Source: Archaeoglobus sp.
GTDB taxonomy: Archaea; Halobacteriota; Archaeoglobi; Archaeoglobales; Archaeoglobaceae
Direction: 5' to 3'
Length of the DNA: 64,000 nucleotides
NCBI RefSeq assembly: GCF_017656475.1
Contig: NZ_JACDNT010000005.1
Coordinates: 1 to 64,000 of the forward strand
Shown: positions 18,499 to 26,771 of the stretch, one piece after another
Layout of the letters: every line of letters begins with the position of its first letter
How positions within the stretch are numbered: the stretch's first letter is position 1
The notes under the pieces: model-generated
What the model saw: the letters and a program-made list of their open reading frames with translations, nothing else
Database searches by the model: none
What the model was told of the DNA's origin: nothing
Translations under genes and position numbers: made by a program

Positions 18499-19391
18499 AC
18501 AACCACTTCTTTTAGCTTTTTGACGGATTCAATATCGCGGAAAAAGGGGTCTGCGAGCACGACATGGTCGCAGAGTTGAAGCAAGGACTTTATTCTTGCT
18601 TTCACATCTTCAGCACTCCCGCTTATGGTGAAGTTATCGAGCAGGAAGTCTCTATACTTGAAAAGAGCCTCGGCCCCCTCACAGTCCGCAATACTTCCTC
18701 CTTCCCATCTTGTTCTAACGAGGGACATGATGTCCACTTTCAGCAGCTCATTAGCAATTCTCTCAAACTGGAACTCCTCTATGAGCCTCCTGCTACCTGT
18801 GAAGACTATTGCTGCTGCTAATAACAGGTCTTCTTCATTGTTGCTCGGTAAAATCAAAGCAGGACCGTAGGCTGCCTTGAATGGTGTGTCAGCATAGCGG
18901 AGAAGCCACGATATGAACTCCTCTTTCACCGAATTAAACAGAACGCCATCCGTCCCTTTAGAGAGAGCGGTGGTCATTGGGGATCCTGCACCGACAACAA
19001 CAGGAACGTCAAGATCTTTCAAAAAATCTAAACATTTTTTGAGCCTCCCATATCCTTCCTTTGGGTCTGCGTAGCTTCCCGCTCCTACCCCGACAATGAA
19101 TCTGTCACCGTATCTTTCTCTCAGCCTTTCAACGCCCGAAACTATTCTTTCACAACCTTTCTGTGCTGAAAGAACCCCGAATCCGACTTTCAGATTACTG
19201 CATGAGCTAACAACATCAGCCACCTTGAATGGGTCTTCAAATCCCTCAAATTCCCCAATCCATATTACTCTGACTCCGGCCTTTTCGGCAATTTTGACTC
19301 TTTCCTCTATCTCCTTTTCGCTCAAATCGCCGTTTATGTTCAGACCAACCTTACCAATCGAGAAGTTTTTTGACCTTGGGTAGTTTCTCAT
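18495..19391 (-). CDS. Luciferase-like F420-dependent oxidoreductase
   Basis: A TIM-barrel protein of about 298 residues in the luciferase-like family that includes F420-dependent methylene-tetrahydromethanopterin reductase (Mer). Signs are [37 protein letters not shown] and [20 protein letters not shown], the typical strand-loop pattern. It is shorter than canonical Mer and lacks clear Mer identity, so the substrate is open. I chose ATG 19391 because GAAAAAGG precedes it; this overlaps the upstream RHH gene by 41 bp. A longer upstream frame is only read-through of that gene's 3' end. It may be co-transcribed with hisC and the actin genes. Confidence 0.7.
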   Translation of the reverse strand: MRNYPRSKNFSIGKVGLNINGDLSEKEIEERVKIAEKAGVRVIWIGEFEGFEDPFKVADVVSSCSNLKVGFGVLSAQKGCERIVSGVERLRERYGDRFIVGVGAGSYADPKEGYGRLKKCLDFLKDLDVPVVVGAGSPMTTALSKGTDGVLFNSVKEEFISWLLRYADTPFKAAYGPALILPSNNEEDLLLAAAIVFTGSRRLIEEFQFERIANELLKVDIMSLVRTRWEGGSIADCEGAEALFKYRDFLLDNFTISGSAEDVKARIKSLLQLCDHVVLADPFFRDIESVKKLKEVVV

Positions 19392-19881
19392 CCTTTTTCT
19401 CTTCCTTGGACTCGACGATGCTTTCAGACTTCGTTTTCGGTCTGTATCCGAGCCTGTCCCCGTAGAGTTCAACTACGAACTTCGCTGCGATCTTTGCTAG
19501 GTCGTACATCTTCGCCTCCGTGAGCTCCCTGAACTCAGTTCTGCGTTTATCTTTTCTCTTGTCAACGTAGTATAAGCAGAAAAGACACCTGTAGGGAGAT
19601 ATGGGTGTGGGCTCCTTGTCAGAAAACACGTCTTCGAAAGTCTCAACAGCGCAGTAAGCTCCATCGCTGAACTTGCAGAACCTCACCCTCTCATCTGCAA
19701 CCTCCTTAGCCACCCTCATAAATTCGTTCAACTCGCCTGTAACCTCTGCCTTCTTTCCCCTTTTGAAAAAGTACCACTCAAGAAGAAGGTAGACGAACTC
19801 GGATGGAGTGACGCCAGACTCCTCGCACTTTTTCATCAACAGTCTTTCCATATCTGGCGGAATTTCCACTGTTATCTTCAT
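19351..19881 (-). CDS. RHH DNA-binding-like protein with Cys pairs, coupled to actin-like gene
   Basis: A 176-residue protein. Residues 1-45 resemble a ribbon-helix-helix domain: strand [12 protein letters not shown], helix [11 protein letters not shown], turn VTPSE, helix [10 protein letters not shown]. The middle has Cys residues in [13 protein letters not shown] and RCLFCLYYV that could bind zinc. The C-terminus is Lys/Glu-rich. Its ATG overlaps the stop of the actin-like ATPase gene (ATGA), so the two are made together. In plasmid ParMRC systems an RHH adaptor (ParR) is encoded directly after the actin ParM and joins DNA to filaments; that parallel is the basis for a possible adaptor role. 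Function is not proven by sequence. Confidence 0.6.
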   Translation of the reverse strand: MKITVEIPPDMERLLMKKCEESGVTPSEFVYLLLEWYFFKRGKKAEVTGELNEFMRVAKEVADERVRFCKFSDGAYCAVETFEDVFSDKEPTPISPYRCLFCLYYVDKRKDKRRTEFRELTEAKMYDLAKIAAKFVVELYGDRLGYRPKTKSESIVESKEEKKDEKLPKVKKLLDW

Positions 19882-20879
19882 TTCTTGCTCTTCCTCCCTT
19901 TCTTGGTCTCTTCAGCGTCGAGAATTTCGGCTTCAGCCTCCACCTTTCCTCCTTTCTCCTCCTCAACAAGTGACTTAGCGAGGATGTAGTATCCGATGGA
20001 GTTAGCCTTTATCGGCTCATCAGGTCTTTTGACGTCCCCAATATCGCTGAAGCTCTCCTTGAACATCTCGTAAACTCCGGGCAGCATGCTTCCTCCACCT
20101 GTAATTGCGAAGTTCTCCACCAGCGTCGTCGATAATCCCTCAAGAACGAGCTTAACCCTGCTCGCTATCCTTTCCACCCACGTTTTTACGTAGCCTTCAT
20201 ACTCCGGCATTATTTCGTCCCTGCTGACGCTTACCTTCTTTCCTCCCCTTATCCTTCCAATTTCGTATCCCTCTGTAGTAAGGAGCTTGGTCATCTCTTC
20301 AGGAGTTATGCTGATACCAATCCTGTTTCTGACAGCGACTTCAAGGTTCTCGTAAAGCTTGTCAACACCCATCAGCATCGTATCTCCTTTGAGGTACTCC
20401 ATGTCTGCAATTACGAGCACATCAGTCGTTCCAAAGCCTATATCGACACACACTCCGGTTTCCATCCCCATGTAAGCCATAGTTCCAACAGGCTCAGGAA
20501 ATATCAGAACCTTCGAATTTAAAGCGGATTCAAGCTCTTTTTTCAGCTCTTCTCTCTCCTTTCGAGACGATTTAACGGGAAGCCCTGTTGCTATAATCCC
20601 GTTCTTCACCTTGAGTTTGCTTAGACCGTATTTTGCAAGTTCGAGGTAAGAAGTGTGCAGCACCCTACCCTCATGAAGGGGTCTGAGAACTTCAACGTTT
20701 TCCATCGACTGGACTATGGAAAGAGCCTCGTCGCCAATATAAACGCTCTTAGTCTCCCCCTTCAGACTCCAGTCCTTCTCTTCACCATAAGCCACAATGG
20801 AAGGATAAAGCAGAACATTTTTACCATCCGCAGTTATCTTGGTGTAATTCGTGCCAATGTCAAGACCAACCGGTTGCAT
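19878..20879 (-). CDS. Archaeal actin-like ATPase (ParM/Ta0583 type)
   Basis: A 333-residue actin/Hsp70-fold ATPase. Phosphate 1 is VGLDIGTNYTKI at residue 4, phosphate 2 is VCVDIGFGTTDVLVI near 143, and the adenosine motif is FAITGGGSMLPGVYEMF near 265. Size and pattern fit the Ta0583/ParM branch, not crenactin or MreB. The tail from residue 300 is charged and Lys-rich ([10 protein letters not shown]). I chose ATG 20879 (MQPVGLDIGT), since this puts the phosphate-1 strand at the N-terminus as usual. It is followed with a 4-bp overlap by an RHH-like gene and a second RHH gene is divergent from it. A filament-forming segregation or cytoskeletal role is inferred. Confidence 0.8.
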   Translation of the reverse strand: MQPVGLDIGTNYTKITADGKNVLLYPSIVAYGEEKDWSLKGETKSVYIGDEALSIVQSMENVEVLRPLHEGRVLHTSYLELAKYGLSKLKVKNGIIATGLPVKSSRKEREELKKELESALNSKVLIFPEPVGTMAYMGMETGVCVDIGFGTTDVLVIADMEYLKGDTMLMGVDKLYENLEVAVRNRIGISITPEEMTKLLTTEGYEIGRIRGGKKVSVSRDEIMPEYEGYVKTWVERIASRVKLVLEGLSTTLVENFAITGGGSMLPGVYEMFKESFSDIGDVKRPDEPIKANSIGYYILAKSLVEEEKGGKVEAEAEILDAEETKKGRKSKK

Positions 20880-20952
20880 GTTTTCAGTAGATTTACCAAT
20901 ATAAAAAATTTCTTCGGGATAGGTTTTTAAAGGTGTGGAACGATAAAAAACC

Positions 20953-21528
20953 ATGGTAAAAATCAGGCTTCACACGACAGTGTCATCTGATACAGTGAGG
21001 AAAATCGAGGATTTGAAGAAAAAATACAGGACAACAAGCAGCGTAGTTGAAAAGGCAGTTGATTTGCTTTATGCTTCTGACAACCTTAGCAGTTTAAGAG
21101 AAGATGACATACTAATCCTCGCATTTGTCAAAGAGCTGAACTTCATGCTGTGTGCGAAGGACCACTACACCGCCCTCGCTGAGTGTGATGCTGAGAGGGC
21201 TGTGAAAGAAAGTATGATTGAGATGGCCGTCAAGTACCTCTCGAAGAAGCCGATAAGCGACCTCGATTTTGAAGATTTGCTTAAAACTGTTGGAAAGCTC
21301 TGGAACCTGTTGAACAGGGCTGAGCATGCTGAGGTGCAGAGGGACGGGGAGAAGATAAACTTCGTCTTCTATCACGACATGAGAAGCGAAGCCGTCTCGA
21401 AACTCCACCTTAACCTGTTAAGGTATCTCTACGAAAAGTACTACAGCAAAAAGTATGAAATGAAGGTCGATACCATAACCGTAAACGGCTTCTCAGTACT
21501 CTTCCTCCCAAAGAAGTCCGTTAATTGA
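20953..21528 (+). CDS. RHH-like protein divergent from actin-like gene
   Basis: A 191-residue protein with an N-terminal ribbon-helix-helix-like segment (VKIRLHTTVSSDTVRKIEDL, then a helix reading TTSSVVEKAVDLLY). Residues 60-190 are helical then beta-rich (FVFYHDMRSEAVSKLHLNLL, then VDTITVNGFSVLFLP) and I do not recognise that domain. It is transcribed away from the actin-like gene across a 73-bp intergenic region (20880-20952), which must hold both promoters and any binding site. The 3' end overlaps the convergent alcohol dehydrogenase by 36 bp. A DNA-binding regulator or adaptor role is inferred from the N-terminus only. Confidence 0.6.
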   Translation: MVKIRLHTTVSSDTVRKIEDLKKKYRTTSSVVEKAVDLLYASDNLSSLREDDILILAFVKELNFMLCAKDHYTALAECDAERAVKESMIEMAVKYLSKKPISDLDFEDLLKTVGKLWNLLNRAEHAEVQRDGEKINFVFYHDMRSEAVSKLHLNLLRYLYEKYYSKKYEMKVDTITVNGFSVLFLPKKSVN

Positions 21529-22635
21529 CTTTCTCACGACCTCCCTAACATCCTCTTTTCTCACGATTCTGGGATTTCTCTGAACGTGCTTTTCGCTAAG
21601 GAAAATTCTTTCGGTAATCTCCTCAACGTCATCCTCACTCGTTCCAACGTCACTCAGCCTGTAGGGAATTCCAACATCCTTTAATAGCTTGGCAAAACCG
21701 ATTCCTGCTTTAAGGGCTGTTTCTCTCAAAGATTTGCCCTCCTCACCGAGGGCTCTCGCAATCCTCGCATGCTTCTCAAGGTTCGCGATGGCGTTGTACT
21801 GCAGAACGTAAGGCATCGTCATCCCTACACTCCTGCCGTGGGGGCTGTTGTGGATGTGGTTGTGCGCATAGCCGAGCGCATGCCCCAATGAAGTCCCGGC
21901 GGAGTTGAAGGCAATTCCTGCGAGAAGAGAAGCAAATGCCATTTGAATTTTGGCTTTAACATTCCCACCATTCGCATAAGCTTCCCTCAAAGCGTTCGGT
22001 ATAATTCTGAAAGCCCTCTCAGCAAACATGTCCGAGACTGGATTTGAGTATAGAGACGTGTACGCCTCGATGGCGTGGCAGAGTGCATCTATACCAGAGC
22101 TTGCTGTCACGTGCTGAGGTGCGGAAATCGTAAGCTTTGGATCAACTAAAGCTGTATCGGCATAGAGAGATTCGTCGTCGAAGACATACTTAACCTCTCT
22201 TCCCGGAATTTTGAAGACTGCGAGTTTTGTGACTTCAGAACCTGTGCCTGCCGTTGTTGGACAGAGTATCAGCTTGCATTTTCTCTCAGGCAGCTTTTTT
22301 TCCATCAAATCCAGCGCTTTAACTTTTTCTCCTCCGGCAACAGCTGTAAGCTTTGCAACATCAAGAGTGCTCCCTCCTCCAACACCCACCACTGTGTCGA
22401 AGGTGAATTGGTCAACGATTTCATCAACAACGCTTATTTCTGGCTCTGGCTCTACATCCGAAAAAACCTCGTAGTCGAAGCTGAAGTCCTGCTCTTCAAC
22501 AAACTTTTTGACAGCCCTGTCAACGATGAAGATTACTTTTCTACCCTTAAGCCTCTCAACTTCCTCCTCAAGGCTGCACAGCCTCCCCCATCCGAAAACG
22601 ATTCTCACACAGAAAAATTCAAAGCTTTCATCCAA
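21493..22635 (-). CDS. Iron-containing alcohol dehydrogenase
   Basis: A 380-residue group III (Fe-dependent) alcohol dehydrogenase. The NAD(P) site is VVGVGGGSTLDVAKL near residue 83. The dinucleotide loop LCPTTAGTGSEVT lies near 124. Metal ligands fall in SGIDALCHAIEAYTS (Asp, His), GHALGYAHNHIHNSPHG (His) and the following His. Length and order are normal. It is the last gene of a six-gene minus-strand unit and overlaps the upstream TSUP gene by 8 bp, so it probably works on an alcohol or aldehyde made by the same pathway. Its substrate cannot be read from sequence. Confidence 0.88.
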   Translation of the reverse strand: MDESFEFFCVRIVFGWGRLCSLEEEVERLKGRKVIFIVDRAVKKFVEEQDFSFDYEVFSDVEPEPEISVVDEIVDQFTFDTVVGVGGGSTLDVAKLTAVAGGEKVKALDLMEKKLPERKCKLILCPTTAGTGSEVTKLAVFKIPGREVKYVFDDESLYADTALVDPKLTISAPQHVTASSGIDALCHAIEAYTSLYSNPVSDMFAERAFRIIPNALREAYANGGNVKAKIQMAFASLLAGIAFNSAGTSLGHALGYAHNHIHNSPHGRSVGMTMPYVLQYNAIANLEKHARIARALGEEGKSLRETALKAGIGFAKLLKDVGIPYRLSDVGTSEDDVEEITERIFLSEKHVQRNPRIVRKEDVREVVRKSINGLLWEEEY

Positions 22636-23362
22636 TCAAACCACCTCCATATCTCAGACTCACCACCAAAGAGAGTAAAACGACAACTCCAAGAATTATC
22701 CTCTTCAACCTCTCCCCATCCGTCCTCAAAAGTATTCTGCTCCCCACTAAGTATGCGATGAGGATGGAGGGAGCGAGAGTGAAAAAATCGGCCAGAATTT
22801 CGGAGTTAACATGGCCAAAGGCGAAAAACGCTGAGAGCGTGACGGTATCTATGACCACTAAATACGTAATCATAAAGCTCCTGATGTAGCTTGCCGCATA
22901 GCCCTGATTTGCAAGTGCGATTACGATTTGAGGGCCGTTGACGCCAGTTATAACCCCCATTGCTCCGCTGAGAAAACCCATGCTGAGGAAAAGTGGTTTG
23001 GTTCTTTTTACCTTTAAGTCCACACCAAAAAGCATGACGGCAGCCATAATTCCCATCCCAATTCCTATCGCAAGTCCAATGATTTCCTGAGGTAAGAAGC
23101 CGAAGAAAAGAATTCCCACGGCTATCCCGGAGAAGGCTCCCAGATAGATTTCCTTCAGACTGAAGTTCATCCTCTCCTTGAAAAGAAAAATCAGGTTAAC
23201 AAATGATTCAAGGAGGATTATGAGAACCACGGCCTCTTTGGGGGGCATCAAATTGGAGAAGATTGGAGAGAGCAGAATGGCGCTGCCAAAGCCTGTCACA
23301 ACTCTGACTGTAAAAGCGGTTAAGGTGAGAAGGAACATTGCAGCAATTGTTGGCTCATTCAT
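22628..23362 (-). CDS. TSUP (TauE/SafE) family membrane exporter
   Basis: A 244-residue polytopic protein with about eight membrane helices. Conserved TSUP features include GFGSAILLSPIFSNLMPPKEA near residue 24 and the second-half counterpart SGAMGVITGVNGPQIVIAL near 133, reflecting the family's internal duplication. TSUP proteins move sulfite, sulfonates or organic anions such as sulfoacetate. Here it overlaps both neighbours (4 bp with the 3-hydroxyacyl-CoA dehydrogenase, 8 bp with the alcohol dehydrogenase), so it is part of a catabolic operon and may carry its substrate or an acidic end product. Confidence 0.82.
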   Translation of the reverse strand: MNEPTIAAMFLLTLTAFTVRVVTGFGSAILLSPIFSNLMPPKEAVVLIILLESFVNLIFLFKERMNFSLKEIYLGAFSGIAVGILFFGFLPQEIIGLAIGIGMGIMAAVMLFGVDLKVKRTKPLFLSMGFLSGAMGVITGVNGPQIVIALANQGYAASYIRSFMITYLVVIDTVTLSAFFAFGHVNSEILADFFTLAPSILIAYLVGSRILLRTDGERLKRIILGVVVLLSLVVSLRYGGGLIG

Positions 23363-24204
23363 TGCAGTCCCAGAAACTCCAGCAGTCTTCTTAGCTTCTC
23401 AACCCTCTCCTCATAGGCCTTAGGTCCGTATTCGTATATTCCCTTTCCTGCCTTCACTCCTACCTCTCCCCTCTCTATCTTCTCCTGCAGCCACTGAGGT
23501 GGCTTGAATTTCTCATCGCCAAACCTGTTGTAGAGGTAGAGGGAGGCGTAGTAGGCAACGTCAAGGCCGATGTAGTCGAGATTGCCAAGAGGGCCAAAGA
23601 GAGTGTAGAGAAGTCCAAGATGGTGCTTCCAAACTCTGTCAATCTCCTCACCTCCTACACCTTCTTCAATCATTTTCGAGGCTTCGCTGAGAACGGCTGC
23701 GTTAAACCTGTTTACGAGGGACTGACTTCTGCAAACAACGACCTCCTTTCCAAGCCCTTTCAAAAAACTCTCCACAAAGGAGATTTCCTCGCTGTCCGTG
23801 TATTTCGAAATAACGATTTCGACGAGGGGCATCACGTGTGGCGGGTTCATCCAGTGAACTCCCATAAACCTCGACGGATTCTCAAGTTTCTCCGCTATAT
23901 CATCAACGCTTATAACAGACGTGTTGGAGCAGAGAGTAGCTTTGGTGAGCTTTTCAATCTCTCTTAGAACTTCAACTTTGGTGTTAAGGTCTTCAAAAAC
24001 AGCTTCCATCACAATGTCACAGTCTCTGGCCTTTTCAAGGGAGGTCGTAAACTCCACTCTTCTCAAAAGCTCGTCTGGAATCTGCTCTCTTGCAGCCTCC
24101 AATGCCTTTTCGCTGACATCCTGCAGAATAACTTCATGCTTCTCTGCAATGGCCATAGCAATCCCTCTTCCCATTAGCCCCGCTCCAACCACCATAACCT
24201 TCAT
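23359..24204 (-). CDS. 3-hydroxyacyl-CoA dehydrogenase
   Basis: A 281-residue short form of the HAD family that oxidises 3-hydroxyacyl-CoA to 3-oxoacyl-CoA with NAD. The Rossmann motif MVVGAGLMGRGIAMAIA opens the protein. The conserved loop VMEAVFEDLNTK and the Ser in SNTSVIS follow near 70-95. The catalytic His-Glu region is MGVHWMNPPHVMPLVEIV near 118. The C-terminal helical domain ends with VGVKAGKGIYEYG. Length is as for Hbd. It overlaps the epimerase gene upstream and the TSUP gene downstream by 4 bp each, a tight operon. Its exact acyl chain is unknown. Confidence 0.9.
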   Translation of the reverse strand: MKVMVVGAGLMGRGIAMAIAEKHEVILQDVSEKALEAAREQIPDELLRRVEFTTSLEKARDCDIVMEAVFEDLNTKVEVLREIEKLTKATLCSNTSVISVDDIAEKLENPSRFMGVHWMNPPHVMPLVEIVISKYTDSEEISFVESFLKGLGKEVVVCRSQSLVNRFNAAVLSEASKMIEEGVGGEEIDRVWKHHLGLLYTLFGPLGNLDYIGLDVAYYASLYLYNRFGDEKFKPPQWLQEKIERGEVGVKAGKGIYEYGPKAYEERVEKLRRLLEFLGLQ

Positions 24205-25127
24205 TCTTTCACCTCTGCAAGCGTTCTAAGGTGGTCTTCAACAATTTCCTCTGGATTTTTCCACCTTATCTCCCAGTCAAGCTCTTCAATTCTGCTGTAT
24301 TTGTCAATAACTCCTGTTTTCTCCACCATTTCGGTCATGAGCGTCCATTGCTGAGCTATTTTTTTGCTTTCATCATCAATCCTGAATTTTGGTTTGAATT
24401 CAGGTATGAATTTCTTCACCGCTTTCATGATCTCCTTTATTGAGAGGACAACACCACCAGCGTTGAATATAGGTTGTGAAACGCAATCTTTACTGTAAAG
24501 CTTGAAAACAAGCTCTGCAGCATCCTTCACGTAGAGAACCGGGAGCTTGGCTTCCTGGGGCAAAGATATAACGGACGAACCTTTGAAGAAGGCATCATCG
24601 ATTAGGGATGAGAAAACAACACTTGCCCCCAAACCTTTCCTCAGGGGACCTATGAGGATTGGCAATCTCACAGCTCTGAAGTCTATCCCGTAGTTGTATC
24701 TGTAGTAAGTTCCGAGAATTTCGGAGCACGCCTTGGTTGCTCCATAAAAGGTTGTTGGGTCTCTGTAGGAGAATTCGGTAAAGGGATAGCTTTTCGGGCC
24801 GTAAACGGAATGGCTGCTGGTGAAAACGACTTTTTTCACGTCAAAAATCCTGCACGCTTCGAGTACGTTTAGTGTTCCTTCAGCATTTGCTCTAAACGCA
24901 TCCATGTGACTTTTTTCAGCCTTTATAGAAAGCTCTGCTGCGGTATGGATAATGCCATCAATATCGTGCTTCCTGAAAACCTCAGCAATATCTGACCATG
25001 CTGTAATACTACCAAACTCGAAAACACCTTCCTTACTCTCCTTTAAATCGAGAATTACCGGAGATTCGAAGTGTCGAGCTACAACCCTTCCCAGAAATCC
25101 TGCTCCTCCTGTGATCAGTACCGCCAT
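24201..25127 (-). CDS. NAD-dependent epimerase/dehydratase (extended SDR)
   Basis: A 308-residue extended short-chain dehydrogenase. The NAD motif is VLITGGAGFLGRVVARHF at residue 3. The catalytic triad is visible: Ser in FTSSHSVYG near 103 and YGATKACSE (YxxxK) near 127. The C-terminal half is the substrate domain (GVVLSIKEIMKAVKKFI). The family includes sugar-nucleotide epimerases and dehydratases as well as reductases of other ketones. In this operon, with no sugar genes around, a role on a hydroxy or keto acid intermediate is as likely as a sugar. It starts 1 bp before the TPP enzyme stop region and overlaps the following gene by 4 bp. Confidence 0.82.
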   Translation of the reverse strand: MAVLITGGAGFLGRVVARHFESPVILDLKESKEGVFEFGSITAWSDIAEVFRKHDIDGIIHTAAELSIKAEKSHMDAFRANAEGTLNVLEACRIFDVKKVVFTSSHSVYGPKSYPFTEFSYRDPTTFYGATKACSEILGTYYRYNYGIDFRAVRLPILIGPLRKGLGASVVFSSLIDDAFFKGSSVISLPQEAKLPVLYVKDAAELVFKLYSKDCVSQPIFNAGGVVLSIKEIMKAVKKFIPEFKPKFRIDDESKKIAQQWTLMTEMVEKTGVIDKYSRIEELDWEIRWKNPEEIVEDHLRTLAEVKE

Positions 25128-25128
25128 C

Positions 25129-26760
25129 CTACCCCTCCGAACCGGTAAGAAGGTAGGCGAGGGGCGATATTTCTTCGAGCTTTACCCTCACGTCCAGAAC
25201 CGCAGGCAATCCAGAGTCAAAAGCCCTGTTCACAGCACTCTTCACATCCTCTGCTTCCTCCACAATCTCCCCATACCCACCAAGGCTTTCGGCAAACTTG
25301 TCGTACCTGGCGTTCGGGTTGAGCATAACCCCATACATTGCCCTTTCCGGTGATTTGGTCGAAAGAAGCCTCGTGTGATTAACAAGTCCCCATGCTGAAT
25401 CATTTACCACGATAACAACGATCTGCAAGCCGTGCCTGACTGCCGTGTCTATCTCAGCGCCATTGAAGAGGAAGCTCCCGTCTCCCGTGACAACAAAAAC
25501 TCTTTTTTCAGGTTCAGCCGCCTTTGCAGCTATTCCCATCGGAATGCCAGCCCCAAGATGACCGAATGGCCCCTGGGAGCTTATAATCTTGCCTTTTTTG
25601 AGGTAAAGTAAACCCCATGCCGTAGTCTCCCCTCCGTCGAGAATGACAATGTCATCCCTTCTTAAGACTTCATTCAGTTCCTTCATGAGCCTCTGGGGCT
25701 TCATGGGCTTCTCTTCTCCCTTTGCTGCTTCATCAAACATCCTGTCCACTCCCTCCATTATAGGTCTGGTCCAGTTCTCGAATCTCTTCTCACCCTTAAG
25801 CATTTCCAGAGCCTTGGAGAAGAAGAATCCTGCATCACAGTTTATTGCAACATCAACATACCTGTTTTTGGCGAGCTCGTAAGCATCTACATCAACATGC
25901 ACGGCTTTGCCTCTGAACTTCTGTCCAAAGCCTAAGAACTCGTCAAACCTCGTCCCAACGACAATAACCAAATCGCTTTGCATCACCGCAGGAGACGCTG
26001 AGGCTTGACCAGCAAACAGGGGGTGGTCTGGAGAGATACAGCAACTTCCCAGCCCGCTCACGCAGACCGGAATTGAAAGCCTTTCAGCAAACGCTCGCAT
26101 CAGATTTTCTGCTCTGCTCCAGTAAACTCCAGCCCCAACCACTAAGAGGGGCTTTTCTGCGTTCTGCAGCATTCCAAGAACTCTGTGGATGTATTCATCC
26201 TCACATCCCACCCTGCCGGTGTATCTGTAGTTACTCGGCTCTGCAAACTCAACCTCGCCCTCAAAGTCCGCATTCAAGACGTCCTTCGGGATTTCGAGAA
26301 GTGCAGGTCCGCACCTCCCGGACAGCGCTCTCCTGAAAGCCTCTTGGATGTATTCGTGTAGTCTGTGAGTGAAGGGTACGAGCCTTGACCACTTTGTATA
26401 CTCTCTCACCCAGAGGTAGCCGTCAATCTCCTCGAAAGCCTCTCTATCGAGATTCTCGTACTTGCTGTGCCCTGCGATAGCTATTACAGGACTTGAGGCG
26501 TAATACGCCTGAGCTAAGGCGGGCATCAGATTTGCCAGTCCGGGACCGGTGGGGACAATGCAGAAACCCGGCCTTCTTGTAACTCTAGCGTAGCCGTCAG
26601 CGGCATTGCCTGCAGCCTGCTCGTGCCTTGTAAATACTACTTTCACACCTTCGGCCTCCAAATACTCACAGACTGGCAGAATTTCCCCGCTTGGCAAAGT
26701 AAAGGCACAGTCTATTCTCTCTTTCAACAAAGCTTTTGCAACAGCTTCAGCACCGTTCAT
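25129..26760 (-). CDS. Thiamine-diphosphate enzyme (acetolactate synthase/decarboxylase family)
   Basis: A 543-residue three-domain TPP enzyme. The catalytic Glu lies in VVFTRHEQAAGNAADGYAR near residue 47. The middle domain starts LLVVGAGVYWSRAE near 205. The TPP/Mg motif is VVTGDGSFLFNGAEIDTAVR, then VVIVVNDSAWG. No regulatory subunit is adjacent, which argues against biosynthetic acetolactate synthase; relatives include benzoylformate decarboxylase, oxalyl-CoA decarboxylase and 2-hydroxyacyl-CoA lyase. With acyl-CoA and alcohol dehydrogenases in the same operon, cleavage or decarboxylation of a 2-oxo or 2-hydroxy acid is likely. The reaction is not certain. Confidence 0.82.
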   Translation of the reverse strand: MNGAEAVAKALLKERIDCAFTLPSGEILPVCEYLEAEGVKVVFTRHEQAAGNAADGYARVTRRPGFCIVPTGPGLANLMPALAQAYYASSPVIAIAGHSKYENLDREAFEEIDGYLWVREYTKWSRLVPFTHRLHEYIQEAFRRALSGRCGPALLEIPKDVLNADFEGEVEFAEPSNYRYTGRVGCEDEYIHRVLGMLQNAEKPLLVVGAGVYWSRAENLMRAFAERLSIPVCVSGLGSCCISPDHPLFAGQASASPAVMQSDLVIVVGTRFDEFLGFGQKFRGKAVHVDVDAYELAKNRYVDVAINCDAGFFFSKALEMLKGEKRFENWTRPIMEGVDRMFDEAAKGEEKPMKPQRLMKELNEVLRRDDIVILDGGETTAWGLLYLKKGKIISSQGPFGHLGAGIPMGIAAKAAEPEKRVFVVTGDGSFLFNGAEIDTAVRHGLQIVVIVVNDSAWGLVNHTRLLSTKSPERAMYGVMLNPNARYDKFAESLGGYGEIVEEAEDVKSAVNRAFDSGLPAVLDVRVKLEEISPLAYLLTGSEG

Positions 26761-26771
26761 AACACCACCTG

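Noticed and set aside
25129-26760. Biosynthetic acetolactate synthase (ilvB) call for the TPP enzyme
   Set aside because: No regulatory subunit is adjacent and the operon is catabolic; the family includes several other lyases and decarboxylases.
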